DNA of 59,244 nt from Lentisphaeria bacterium. GTDB lineage: Bacteria; Verrucomicrobiota; Lentisphaeria; Oligosphaerales; Oligosphaeraceae. Positions within the stretch are counted from its first letter, which is position 1, and each line of letters opens with the position of its first letter. Below are positions 41,178 to 49,686 of the stretch, one piece after another. The DNA lies in assembly GCA_024405215.1 (NCBI GenBank), contig JAKSPB010000019.1, positions 1 to 59,244 of the forward strand, in the 5' to 3' direction. Both the position numbers and the translations under genes were made by a program. Below the pieces are notes generated by a model that searched no databases, had not been told where the DNA came from, and saw only the letters and a program-made list of their open reading frames with translations.

Positions 41178-42845
41178 ATGCCTCCGCAATTCGTCTTTCA
41201 GATGCTCGGCATGTCCAAATTCTACGGGGACAAGCCAATTCTTCAGAACTTCAACCTCTCCTTCTACCTGGGCGCCAAGATCGGCATCGTCGGTGACAAC
41301 GGCGCAGGAAAGTCCACCCTCCTCCGCATCATGGCGGGAGAGGACAAGGAAATCATGGGCACCGCCACCATCACCAAGGGAATGCGCGTACTGTTGGTGC
41401 CCCAGGAGCCCCGGCTGAATCCCGAAAAGACCGTTCGCGGAAACCTGGAAGAGGCCATGGCCCCCATCCAGGCGCTCATCGACCGCTATGACGAAGTCAT
41501 GGGCAAGATGGGCGATCCCGGCCTCTCCCAGAAAGAGACCGACAAGCTGAACGACGAGTTCGACTATCTCCAGAACGAAATCGACCGGCTGGACGGATGG
41601 AATTTAGACCACCTGCTGGACGTGGCCAGCGACGCGCTGGTCCTGCCGCCCGACGACGCGGATGTCTCCAAGCTCTCCGGCGGCGAAAAGCGTCGCGTGG
41701 CCCTTTGCAAGGCCCTGCTGGCCAAACCCGACCTGCTGCTGCTTGACGAGCCAACGAACCACTTGGACGCCGAAACCATCGCCTGGCTGGAACAGGCCCT
41801 CCGCGAATATCCCGGCACCGTCATCATCGTCACCCACGACCGCTACTTCCTGGACCACATCACCAAGTGGATCCTGGAAATCGAGAACACCCGCGGCATC
41901 CCCTTCGAAGGAAACTACTCCTCCTGGCTTCAGCAGAAGCAGGAGCTCCTCCGCCAAATCGAGAAGAAGGAGACCGCACGCCAGAAGCTTCTGGCTCGCG
42001 AGCTGGAGTGGATCTCCGCCACGCCTTCCGCACGCCAGAAGCAGAACCAGGCCCGTATCACCCGCTATCAGGAACTGGCAGCCCAGAATTTCGAGCTGGA
42101 ACGCGACGAGCTGACCATCCAGATTCCCCCCGGCGCACGCCTGGGCGACAAGGTCATCAACGTGGAACATCTGACCAAGCACTTCGGCGACCACGCAAAA
42201 CTCATCGACGACGCGTCCTTCACCATCCCCGCCGGCGCCGTGGTGGGCATCATCGGCCCCAACGGCGCAGGAAAGACCACCCTCTTCCGCATGATCATGG
42301 GACTGGAAAAACCCGACAGCGGAACCATTGACATTGGTTCCACCGTGGAGCTCTCCTACATCGACCAGAACCGCGACGAGCTGGTGGACGACCGGACCGT
42401 CTATGAGGAAATCACCGACGGCCAGGAGAACCTCATCGTGGGCGGAAAGAGCATCAACGGCCGCGCATACGTCTCCAAGTTCAACTTCCGCGGCCCGGCC
42501 CAGCAGAAGCTGGTGGGGCAGCTCTCCGGCGGCGAACGCAACCGTGTCCATCTGGCGAAGCTCCTTCGCCGCGGCGGCAACATGATCCTGCTGGACGAAC
42601 CGACCAACGACTTGGATGTCAACACCATGCGTGTTCTGGAAAACGCCATCCGGGACTTCTCCGGATGCGCCATGGTCATCAGCCACGACCGGTACTTCCT
42701 AGATCGCATCTGCACCCATCTGCTCCTCTTCCAGGGCGATGGGAAGCTGGTCTGGTTCAACGGAAACTTCGCCGACTATGAGGCCAAGTATCTTACCGAT
42801 GAAAATGGCTTCGCCAACCGACGCGAAAAGTACAAGACCTTCTAA
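41178..42845 (+). CDS. ettA: Energy-dependent translational throttle protein EttA (ABC-F)
   Basis: 555 residues from ATG 41178, the usual EttA length; the open frame upstream is antisense to moxR and rejected. Two soluble ABC domains with Walker A GDNGAGKSTLL and GPNGAGKTTLF, signatures LSGGEKRRVAL and LSGGERNRVHL, and Walker B LLLLDEPTNHLD and MILLDEPTNDLD. The EttA arm insertion in domain 1 and the inter-domain linker with LEWISATPSARQKQNQARI are present. EttA binds the ribosomal E site and gates the first elongation cycles according to the ATP/ADP ratio. Four bases separate its stop from the nth start. Confidence 0.96.
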   Translation: MPPQFVFQMLGMSKFYGDKPILQNFNLSFYLGAKIGIVGDNGAGKSTLLRIMAGEDKEIMGTATITKGMRVLLVPQEPRLNPEKTVRGNLEEAMAPIQALIDRYDEVMGKMGDPGLSQKETDKLNDEFDYLQNEIDRLDGWNLDHLLDVASDALVLPPDDADVSKLSGGEKRRVALCKALLAKPDLLLLDEPTNHLDAETIAWLEQALREYPGTVIIVTHDRYFLDHITKWILEIENTRGIPFEGNYSSWLQQKQELLRQIEKKETARQKLLARELEWISATPSARQKQNQARITRYQELAAQNFELERDELTIQIPPGARLGDKVINVEHLTKHFGDHAKLIDDASFTIPAGAVVGIIGPNGAGKTTLFRMIMGLEKPDSGTIDIGSTVELSYIDQNRDELVDDRTVYEEITDGQENLIVGGKSINGRAYVSKFNFRGPAQQKLVGQLSGGERNRVHLAKLLRRGGNMILLDEPTNDLDVNTMRVLENAIRDFSGCAMVISHDRYFLDRICTHLLLFQGDGKLVWFNGNFADYEAKYLTDENGFANRREKYKTF

Positions 42846-42849
42846 GCCC

Positions 42850-43479
42850 ATGCTGAACAAGGCGAAGACACGCGAGCTCTACCGCCGTCTTTCCCAGGTC
42901 ATCGATCCCAAGCCCGAGCTGGAATACGGGAACGTCTTCCAGCTTCTGGTGGCGGTCGTCCTTTCCGCCCAGGCCACGGACAAGTCGGTCAACCTGGCCA
43001 CCCGGCGCTTCTTTCCGGAGCGAAAGACCCCCCGGGACTTTCTGGACTGGGGCCTGGAATCCCTGGAGGAAGCCACGAAATCCATCGGCTTGTATCGCAA
43101 CAAGTCCCGTTCCATCATTGGATTGTGCCAGAAGCTCATTGACGACTTCCAAGGACGGGTCCCCCAGACAAGAGAAGAACTCATGTCCCTCCCCGGCGTA
43201 GGGCTCAAGACCGCCAACGTGGTGCTGAACGCAGGCTTCGGACAACCCGTCGTAGCCGTGGACACCCATATCTTCCGGGTGGCAAACCGCACGGATCTTG
43301 CCCCCGCCAAGACGCCGGAGGAAGTCAGCGCGCTCCTGGAGGCACGCACTCCGAAAGAGTATCTCCTCAACGCACACCACTACTTGCTTCTCCACGGACG
43401 CTATGTCTGCACCGCCCGCAATCCCCATTGCGACAACTGCGTGCTGGCCGACGGCATCTGCAAGCATCACCCGAATTGA
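42850..43479 (+). CDS. nth: Endonuclease III
   Basis: 209 residues from ATG 42850, matching the ~211-residue family. DNA glycosylase/AP lyase for oxidised pyrimidines. The helix-hairpin-helix with catalytic Lys is LPGVGLKTANVVL, the catalytic Asp is in VAVDTHIFRVANR. Four Cys near the C-terminus (CTARNPHCDNCVLADGIC) form the [4Fe-4S] site; the spacing is C-X6-C-X2-C-X6-C, one longer at the end than the usual X5. Starts 4 bases after ettA and ends 9 bases before the sirtuin gene, so a three-gene operon is likely. Confidence 0.95.
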   Translation: MLNKAKTRELYRRLSQVIDPKPELEYGNVFQLLVAVVLSAQATDKSVNLATRRFFPERKTPRDFLDWGLESLEEATKSIGLYRNKSRSIIGLCQKLIDDFQGRVPQTREELMSLPGVGLKTANVVLNAGFGQPVVAVDTHIFRVANRTDLAPAKTPEEVSALLEARTPKEYLLNAHHYLLLHGRYVCTARNPHCDNCVLADGICKHHPN

Positions 43480-43488
43480 TTACCGAGC

Positions 43489-44247
43489 ATGAAGCCCACC
43501 GACACCTTGATCCAGCTCATCGCCGATGCCAAGAACATCGCCGTCCTCACCGGCGCCGGAGTCTCCACCCTCTCCGGAATCCCGGATTTCCGCAGCGCGA
43601 ACGGCCTCTATTCCCAAAGCTATCACGGAATGCCCATCGAGGACATTCTCTCCATTGACGTCTTCGACCGGCATCCCGAATACTTCTACGCACTGAAATA
43701 TTTCATCCAGCCAGATGACGCCTACGCGCCGAACATCGTCCATACGGTCCTGGCCCAAATGGAGCAACGCGGCATCGTCAACGCGGTCTATACCCAGAAC
43801 ATCGACCGCCTCCACACCATCGCCGGCTCAAAGGACGTGGTGGAGCTTCATGGCAGCGCCACGCACAACCACTGCCGGAAATGCCACGCGCATTACGATG
43901 TCCACGAAATCCTGGAGATCGCCATGCGGGGCGAAGTCCCCCGCTGCGCCAAATGCGGCGGCGTCATCAAGCCCGACATCGTCTTCTACGGCGAAAATCT
44001 GGTAGAGGAAGACCTGGACCGCGCCATCCGGGACTTCTCCCGTGCAGACCTCACTCTGGTCCTAGGAACCAGCCTGGTGGTCTATCCCGTTGCCTCCCTA
44101 CCCGAGCTCACCCTGGAACATGGCGGAAAAGTGGTCATCATCAACGCCCAGCCAACCCATCTGGACCGCATGGCCGCGCTATGCCTTCCCGACCTGAAAA
44201 CCGCCTTCCAGGCCATCCGGGACTGGCTGGACAGGCAACACCAATAA
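43489..44247 (+). CDS. NAD-dependent protein deacylase, Sir2 family
   Basis: 252 residues. Rossmann motif TGAGVSTLSGIPDFRS, the substrate/NAD motif YTQNIDRLHTIAG, catalytic His in ELHGSATHNHC, zinc ligands C-X2-C (CRKC) and C-X2-C (CAKC), and LGTSLVVYPVASLP. It removes acyl groups from lysines using NAD+ in the cytoplasm; deacetylase versus desuccinylase specificity cannot be decided, though the Tyr/Arg pair of CobB/SIRT5-type desuccinylases is not obvious. Third gene of ettA-nth-sir2. Confidence 0.93.
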   Translation: MKPTDTLIQLIADAKNIAVLTGAGVSTLSGIPDFRSANGLYSQSYHGMPIEDILSIDVFDRHPEYFYALKYFIQPDDAYAPNIVHTVLAQMEQRGIVNAVYTQNIDRLHTIAGSKDVVELHGSATHNHCRKCHAHYDVHEILEIAMRGEVPRCAKCGGVIKPDIVFYGENLVEEDLDRAIRDFSRADLTLVLGTSLVVYPVASLPELTLEHGGKVVIINAQPTHLDRMAALCLPDLKTAFQAIRDWLDRQHQ

Positions 44248-44299
44248 ACGGCAGCCGACTGCAACCTTATCATGCAGCAGCTGGAGCAGCCTGCAATGG

Positions 44300-44599
44300 A
44301 TGGACCTGCTTGCAAGGCAAGGAGACAGACACTGCCAGAACTGCAAGATCGAAATAGACGCCAACGACAACGTGACGCTCAAAGGAACAGGCAATGCCCA
44401 GGTCTTTCATGCCTCATGCCTGGGGCATCGGCCTGGGCAAGGCAGAATACTCCGGCAAAATCTGCCTACATTCGGAGATCGATCATGCGGAGCAGGTCGT
44501 CCACCTTGGCAGTGGCCAGGCACTCCACCGTATCGGCGGCGCCATAGTAGATCTTCACCTCGCCATTGTCCTCCAGGAGCATCCCTCCCGGGAAGATGA
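44300..44599 (+). pseudogene. Possible small Cys-motif ORF or gene remnant
   Basis: In one frame between the convergent sir2 and GH130 genes, DRHCQNCKIEIDANDN and AQVFHASCLG read like a C-X2-C...H-X2-C metal site, quite unlike random sequence. The frame then runs antisense into GH130, where it loses protein character. It may be a broken fragment of a small zinc-binding protein; no ribosome site is visible. Confidence 0.2.
44395..44439. terminator. Hairpin between convergent genes
   Basis: TGCCCAGG (44395-44402) pairs with CCTGGGCA (44432-44439), with a small inner hairpin ATGCC-TGG-GGCAT. It sits between sir2 (plus) and GH130 (minus). No T-run. Confidence 0.4.
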
Positions 44600-45467
44600 C
44601 AGATCCGCGGAAGCCATCCAGCTCGTAGGATTCCGTAGCCTTCAGCAACGGCTGCGAGGCTATGCCGATGACCTTCGACGGATCCTTCAGATCCAGAAGC
44701 ATCAGCCCTCCCATATACTCCTTGTGCCATACGCTGGCAGGCCAGACCGAGGTCTCCCATCCCTTGAGATTCCGTTCCATGTCCTTGTAGGTGGCATGGA
44801 AGGTGGTCAACCATCCTTCGGAAGTCTTGACGGGCGGCGCGGCGGGACCGATCTTCGAATTGGCGTAGGGCACCTGCTCCGCCCCCAGGACCAGCTTGCT
44901 CTCGCCCCAGTAGCGGCAGTCGGGAGACTTGGACAGCCAGATGTCAAAGGCTTCTGCCGTGGAACGGGAATAGACCGGCATGGGACGCTCTAGACGCACG
45001 AACTTTCCGTCGATGCGTTCCGGGAAGAGGACCATGTTCCGGTCATCAGGCACGGACATGGAAAGAATCTCAAAATTCACAAAATCATCCGTCACCGCAA
45101 TTCCGCCACGCAGGCCGTGCCTGGTATCAATGGCGAAACAGAGATAGCAGCGATCCTCGATGACCGTCAGACGCGGGTCGTAGAAGCGGATGAACTCAGG
45201 ATCGGAAGAGACAATCCGGTCAGGAAGCTCCCAAGGCGTCTGCCGGGGAACCCAGTGGATGCCGTCATCGGAATCGGCGACGCCAAGGACCGTACGGACA
45301 TTGTTTTCCCCATGGCTCCACCCGGTAGGCGTAATGCCCACCTCATTGCGGAAAACCATGATGTACTTCCCCTTGAACTTGCAGACGCCAGCATTGAAGA
45401 CCTGTCGGGACTCGTAGGAAATCTTCGTCGCGTCCAAAACGGGATTCTGGACAAACCTAGCAACCAT
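44466..45467 (-). CDS. GH130-family glycoside phosphorylase or hydrolase
   Basis: 333 residues, five-bladed propeller typical of GH130. Motifs: ARFVQNPVLDATKI at the start, FNAGVCKFKGKYIMVFRNE, FYDPRLTVIEDRCYLCFAID (with the conserved D-P-R), and GWLTTFHATYKDM. GH130 enzymes phosphorolyse or hydrolyse beta-mannosides such as Man-GlcNAc. There is no signal peptide, so it is cytoplasmic. It lies 79 bases downstream of a GH78 enzyme on the same strand, suggesting joint breakdown of an imported oligosaccharide. The conserved Asp that acts as acid in phosphorylases is probably the one in the first blade, but was not verified. Confidence 0.88.
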   Translation of the reverse strand: MVARFVQNPVLDATKISYESRQVFNAGVCKFKGKYIMVFRNEVGITPTGWSHGENNVRTVLGVADSDDGIHWVPRQTPWELPDRIVSSDPEFIRFYDPRLTVIEDRCYLCFAIDTRHGLRGGIAVTDDFVNFEILSMSVPDDRNMVLFPERIDGKFVRLERPMPVYSRSTAEAFDIWLSKSPDCRYWGESKLVLGAEQVPYANSKIGPAAPPVKTSEGWLTTFHATYKDMERNLKGWETSVWPASVWHKEYMGGLMLLDLKDPSKVIGIASQPLLKATESYELDGFRGSVIFPGGMLLEDNGEVKIYYGAADTVECLATAKVDDLLRMIDLRM

Positions 45468-45546
45468 AAATCAACGCATCCTTCTTTGAAGACAAAAAAG
45501 TCCAAGGTGAGCCCCATAGGCGCCTGGAACAAAACACGACAATTCG

Positions 45547-47082
45547 TTACGCCAGAGCGTAAAGTCCCTTGCCAAGTTTCTTGAGTTTTCGGTCCGTGCC
45601 GACCAGGGTGACATCCAGCTTCGCCCCGTCCTTCCGCACCTCGACGGCTCCGAAAGGCGTAGGCTGGCGCAGAAAGAACTTCTCCGGCGCGGCGCAGGAA
45701 GGCTTGACTTCGAACTTGGAGAAGCCGGCGGCAACCGGACGGACGCCCGCCACGTAGCGGGGAATGATGTTCGCGGGAGCAGCACCCCATGGATGGGACC
45801 AGTCCTGGTTGGGCTTCAAGGAGTCGTCCCAGGCCTCCATGGTAACTGTGGCGCCCTTGCGGAGCATGTTCATCCAAGACCACTCGCCGTCGCTGGTCAT
45901 CAGCTGGATTCCCAAATCATCCATGCCGCCGACAAAGCAGCTTTCCAGCAGGAACTGCGCCGCATAGACACTGCATTTCATGCCGCTCTTGCGGACAATG
46001 GCCTGATGAGCGGCGACCTCCTGCCCCTCCGCCAGGCCAAAGCGCAGGGCGAACATGGCGGTATGGAGGCCGGTGTGGCTTGACTCGGGATTGTCCACGA
46101 ACAGTCCCTTCTTCAGCATCTTCTTCCGCAGCATAGCCTTGAGGCTTTCGGCCTTTTTGACGTAGGAGCTGTCGCCCGTCATCTCCGCCAGCATCAGAAG
46201 CGTGCCGTAGCGGAATGCATTGGGAACAAAGTTCGGCGTCTTGAACTCATAGCCGTCCAGGCAGGTCTCGGGCCAGTCCACGATGTCGCGGACATTCCCC
46301 TGGGGAACCAGCAGGCCGTCCTCCTTGCGGCAGAAGTGTTCCAGCGCCTTGGCGGGCAACTCAGGCAGCCAGCGTTCCAGGCTGGCGGTATCGCCGGAAT
46401 AGAGATTGTAGTAATGCGCCAGATAGGGCGTGAGCAGGAGCCATTCGGTGGGCCAGGTCTTGTCGCCGTTCTCCATGAAGTAGTCGATGGTGTTCCGGGC
46501 GATGGAGTAGTCCGCGCCGCTGCAGAAATGTCCCATCTGCGCAATATAAGCATCGGCTTCATAGGGAAGGCGTTCGCGTTCGCCGTCAATGTAGCAGGGG
46601 AAGATGGAGGTGGCCAACATGGAATACTTGCAGAACTCCCAGATTTCATCCAGCTTTTCATTGGATGACTCAAAGTGGGCGGCATCCTCCGGGGCGTCAT
46701 TGAAGAACTCGATGCGGCGCACCTTGACGGGACCATAGTAGTGATTGACATACACGTAACGGAAGATGGCGACTTCGCCGCCGAAATCCGCCGGAGTATC
46801 CAGGTGATTCGCAACGCCATAGCATCCCTGGTGGGTTGGGATCTGGAAGCGATAGACTTTCTGCCCCCTGGTAACCCGGAAATCATTCATCTTGAAAGTC
46901 CGCCAGCCGCCGCCATAGGCAATACGGCCATTTTCCGCACATTCGCTGATGACCACCTGCGCCAAGTCCTCCGCCGGACTGTCAAGCTCGATTTCCAACT
47001 GCGCGTAAGCCGCCTTCTTGAAATCAAACAGAATCTCGCCTGCGCCACAGTAGCCTGACAACTCAGAAATGTGCTTTCTCAT
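45547..47082 (-). CDS. GH78-family alpha-L-rhamnosidase-like enzyme
   Basis: 511 residues; shorter than full multidomain rhamnosidases (~900), as the N-terminal modules are mostly missing. An N-terminal beta domain (~1-150) precedes the (alpha/alpha)6 barrel. The active-site segment PCYIDGERERLPYEADAYI corresponds to the GH78 CPQRDERLGWTGDA region; GATVTMEAWDDSLKPNQDWSH corresponds to the late TTMWERWD-type motif. The C-terminal beta domain has AGFSKFEVKPS. No signal peptide, so it is probably cytoplasmic. First gene before GH130 on the minus strand. Confidence 0.87.
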   Translation of the reverse strand: MRKHISELSGYCGAGEILFDFKKAAYAQLEIELDSPAEDLAQVVISECAENGRIAYGGGWRTFKMNDFRVTRGQKVYRFQIPTHQGCYGVANHLDTPADFGGEVAIFRYVYVNHYYGPVKVRRIEFFNDAPEDAAHFESSNEKLDEIWEFCKYSMLATSIFPCYIDGERERLPYEADAYIAQMGHFCSGADYSIARNTIDYFMENGDKTWPTEWLLLTPYLAHYYNLYSGDTASLERWLPELPAKALEHFCRKEDGLLVPQGNVRDIVDWPETCLDGYEFKTPNFVPNAFRYGTLLMLAEMTGDSSYVKKAESLKAMLRKKMLKKGLFVDNPESSHTGLHTAMFALRFGLAEGQEVAAHQAIVRKSGMKCSVYAAQFLLESCFVGGMDDLGIQLMTSDGEWSWMNMLRKGATVTMEAWDDSLKPNQDWSHPWGAAPANIIPRYVAGVRPVAAGFSKFEVKPSCAAPEKFFLRQPTPFGAVEVRKDGAKLDVTLVGTDRKLKKLGKGLYALA

Positions 47083-47386
47083 ACTTCTCGAACTTCACTT
47101 TCAGGAAAACAAGATACCCAGGAGAAAGCCTGATTGCCCGCCCTGGTCAAATATCTTTACTATAACGGCTATTTCCAAACATACCACGTCTTTGGAGAAC
47201 ACTTTTGGACCAAAAGGGTGCAAAACCTGCTCTTTCCCACTTTCTCGCCCATCTCTGCCGGAAACTTCTCGTCTTCTGTCGTACGGTTTTCCTTTCAGGG
47301 AATAAGTTAGTGCGTTTTCCCATTACGGATACTTTTTCTTCCTGCCAATGTTCGAATTTCTGCAACAATTCAAGAAGGACCGCCCC
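47083..47386. other. Divergent promoter region, 304 nt
   Basis: Between GH78 (minus) and def (plus). A possible plus promoter is TTGCCC (47134-47139), 18 bases, TACTAT (47158-47163). A+T content is higher than in the genes. An ATG at 47348 in the def frame is considered less likely than 47387. No RNA gene is seen. Confidence 0.4.
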
Positions 47387-47968
47387 ATGCGAATCGTCGT
47401 CAACGGTCATCCCGCCTTGCGCAAGGTCTCCTCGCCCGTCGGCGAAGTCACTGACGAAGTAAAAGCACTGGCCGCCAACCTCGTTCGCTCCCTTCTGGAA
47501 AGCGAGGTCCAGGGCGTCGGGCTGGCCGCCCCACAGATTGGCGTGAATCTCCGCATGATCGCCCTCAAGACCACTGGCGACGACGGCAAGAGCCGTCCTG
47601 GCGCCATGCCCGGCGAACTGCTGCTGGATCCCCTGATGCCCGTGGTGCTCCTGAATCCCGAAATCGTCGACCACAGCGCAGAAACCGACTGCGTCGAGGA
47701 AGGCTGCCTCAGCCTCCCCGGAGTCAACGGAAAAGTGACGCGTCCCGTAACCGTGGTCCTCCACGCCAGGCTCCTGGACGGCCAGGAACTCACGGCGGAA
47801 TGCGGCGGCCTGCTGGCCCGGTGCCTGCAGCATGAGATCGACCACCTCGACGGCAAGCTATTCTACGACCGCATCTCCCCTGCGGAACAGAAGGCTGCGG
47901 ACGCGCAGATGAAGCGCCTGGCCAAGCGCGAAGCGGGTCTCCGCCGCATCCAGCCCAAGAACTCATGA
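47387..47968 (+). CDS. def: Peptide deformylase
   Basis: 193 residues from ATG 47387, which has AAGGA seven bases upstream and begins MRIVVNGHPALRKV like other deformylases; ATG 47348 would add 13 residues without a ribosome site. Removes the formyl group from the N-terminal Met of new proteins. The three metal-site motifs are intact: GVGLAAPQIG, EEGCLSLPG (metal Cys) and QHEIDHLDG (two metal His and catalytic Glu). There is an insertion (TTGDDGKSRPGAMPGELLLDP) between motifs 1 and 2. The stop overlaps the next start (ATGA). Confidence 0.96.
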   Translation: MRIVVNGHPALRKVSSPVGEVTDEVKALAANLVRSLLESEVQGVGLAAPQIGVNLRMIALKTTGDDGKSRPGAMPGELLLDPLMPVVLLNPEIVDHSAETDCVEEGCLSLPGVNGKVTRPVTVVLHARLLDGQELTAECGGLLARCLQHEIDHLDGKLFYDRISPAEQKAADAQMKRLAKREAGLRRIQPKNS

Positions 47969-48843
47969 AGCGCCGACGCCCGCCCATCCAGAAGGAAGGA
48001 CGCTGGGTCTTCGCCCTCAAGGACCTTCGTTATTCCAGCGTCTTCCCCCTGCTTTTCAGCCACCCGAAACTGGCGTATGGACTTCTGACCATGCGTCCCT
48101 TCTGGGCAGCGCCGATCTGCCTGACGCTGCTGGTTGCCTTCCTGGGCGGAATCCTCCTTACGATGAACACCCTCCCGGAATATGGACGCGACATCCGCCA
48201 GGGAACCCAATTCGTGCTGGACACCGTGGGCAGCGCCGCGCTTCGGAACGGCCAGGTCAGCTGGGAGGCCGACAAGAACGCCGCCCTCCCCGCCTCGACC
48301 TCCCTTCCACACCTGCACCTGGATCTCACGGAACACTGGACTGATTTCGCGCCCTCCCGGCAACACCCACAGAACCAAGGCATCGTGCTTTGCAAAGACG
48401 GTGTCGGCTACTGGGAACGCGACGCAGACGGACAGCTCACCCTGTTGAACCTGGTCCTGCCCGCGCAGAAATTCGCGCAGATTCAAGACGACTCCATGCA
48501 GCTGACCCGTGCGAGACAAGGCCGCGCCTGCCGCGGAATCTTCCTGCTGCTCTTCGGAAGCCTCTCCGCCATGAACTTCTTCCTGCTCCTGAAAATGATG
48601 GTCTCCACCACCATCGTCATGACCATCGTCTGGCTCTTCCTGGGACACGTCCGAAGCATCCGCGCCTACGGACGCTTCCTGCTCCTGAGCCTCAACATGG
48701 CGCTGCCACCGTTCCTCGTCTCCCTCTTTTGGAATCTCTGCGGCATCCCCGGCGGCATGGAGACGCTGTTCACATTCGCCTTCTTTCTCTACATCATCTA
48801 CGCATTCGTAGAGGCCCGCAACGGTCAGTTCATTTCCGCATAG
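47965..48843 (+). CDS. DUF1189-like membrane protein
   Basis: 292 residues. One membrane segment near the N-terminus (PICLTLLVAFLGGILLTM), a ~100-residue extracytoplasmic part, then about four membrane segments (FLLLFGSLSAMNFFLLL; VSTTIVMTIVWLFLG; GRFLLLSLNMALPPFLVSLFW; LFTFAFFLYIIYAF). This layout is typical of DUF1189, whose function is unknown. It overlaps def by four bases (ATGA), so translation is coupled, but no functional link to deformylation is known. Confidence 0.75.
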   Translation: MKRRRPPIQKEGRWVFALKDLRYSSVFPLLFSHPKLAYGLLTMRPFWAAPICLTLLVAFLGGILLTMNTLPEYGRDIRQGTQFVLDTVGSAALRNGQVSWEADKNAALPASTSLPHLHLDLTEHWTDFAPSRQHPQNQGIVLCKDGVGYWERDADGQLTLLNLVLPAQKFAQIQDDSMQLTRARQGRACRGIFLLLFGSLSAMNFFLLLKMMVSTTIVMTIVWLFLGHVRSIRAYGRFLLLSLNMALPPFLVSLFWNLCGIPGGMETLFTFAFFLYIIYAFVEARNGQFISA

Positions 48844-48862
48844 CCAATTTCCCCGCCTAACC

Positions 48863-49624
48863 ATGAAATCATTCCCGCGCAGTCTTTTCGCCCCCCTGTT
48901 CCTGCTCCTCTGCACTCCCGGCCTCCTCATGGCGGGCGCCGCAGAGGAATCCCAGTTCGTAAACACCCATGGCGACGCCTGGATCGAAGCCGCCTGGGCA
49001 AAAATCTGCGAACTGGCCAGGTCCTTCTGGGAGTGGTTCTCCAATTGGATCCACGAGATGCTCTTCACGGACCTGGGCCTCTCCGAAGCGTCTCCCCGTT
49101 CGCTCATCATCCTTCTGATCGTCCTCGCCGTCATGCTTGCCTCCGGCGCATGGGCAGCCTCCATCGCGCAGATGCGCCGCCATCCGGCGCTTCCCTTCTT
49201 CGCCCTGGGCTTCTTCTCCTTCTTCATCGGTCCTGCCTGCCTCCTCTACAACCTGAACATCAAAGGGGAAGACGAACGGAAGGCGCAATTCGCCGAAGCT
49301 GCCGCCAAGAAGCGTGAAGAAGAAAAGGCGCGAGCCGAACGGGAGCTGGCCCAGGCCAAGGAGCGCGGCAAGATCGAAGCGCCGGCCGTCTCCGCAGAAG
49401 GCATCGTATGGGACCAGAACTACTTCGCCTCCATCCAGCGCAAGGAAGACGGCACGCCGAACGGCCCCTGGGCCGTCGCCTACAATGGCATTGAAGTTAC
49501 CGTGACGGAAATCGTCGAGGTCCTTCCCGAGTTCCTTCAGGTACGTCTGATCAACCTGGAAGGCATGACCATGGTCAGCCGAATTCCCTACTCGAAGATC
49601 GAGAAATGGGATGCCCGGGCATAG
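48863..49624 (+). CDS. Membrane protein of unknown function with charged coiled coil
   Basis: 253 residues; I do not recognise the family. Signal-like N-terminus (SLFAPLFLLLCTPGLLMAGA), an aromatic amphipathic segment (ELARSFWEWFSNWIHEMLF), two membrane segments (SLIILLIVLAVMLASGAWAA and ALPFFALGFFSFFIGPACLL), a charged coiled coil (~125-175; AAKKREEEKARAERELAQAKE), and a soluble C-terminal domain of ~75 residues with VTVTEIVEVLPEFLQVRLINLE. It is 19 bases after the DUF1189-like gene and probably in the same operon. Confidence 0.7.
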   Translation: MKSFPRSLFAPLFLLLCTPGLLMAGAAEESQFVNTHGDAWIEAAWAKICELARSFWEWFSNWIHEMLFTDLGLSEASPRSLIILLIVLAVMLASGAWAASIAQMRRHPALPFFALGFFSFFIGPACLLYNLNIKGEDERKAQFAEAAAKKREEEKARAERELAQAKERGKIEAPAVSAEGIVWDQNYFASIQRKEDGTPNGPWAVAYNGIEVTVTEIVEVLPEFLQVRLINLEGMTMVSRIPYSKIEKWDARA

Positions 49625-49686
49625 TCCTCCTCTTCGCAGCAAATTCTCCTTCTCCTCATCACCCCCCAACCAATCCCCATAAAACC

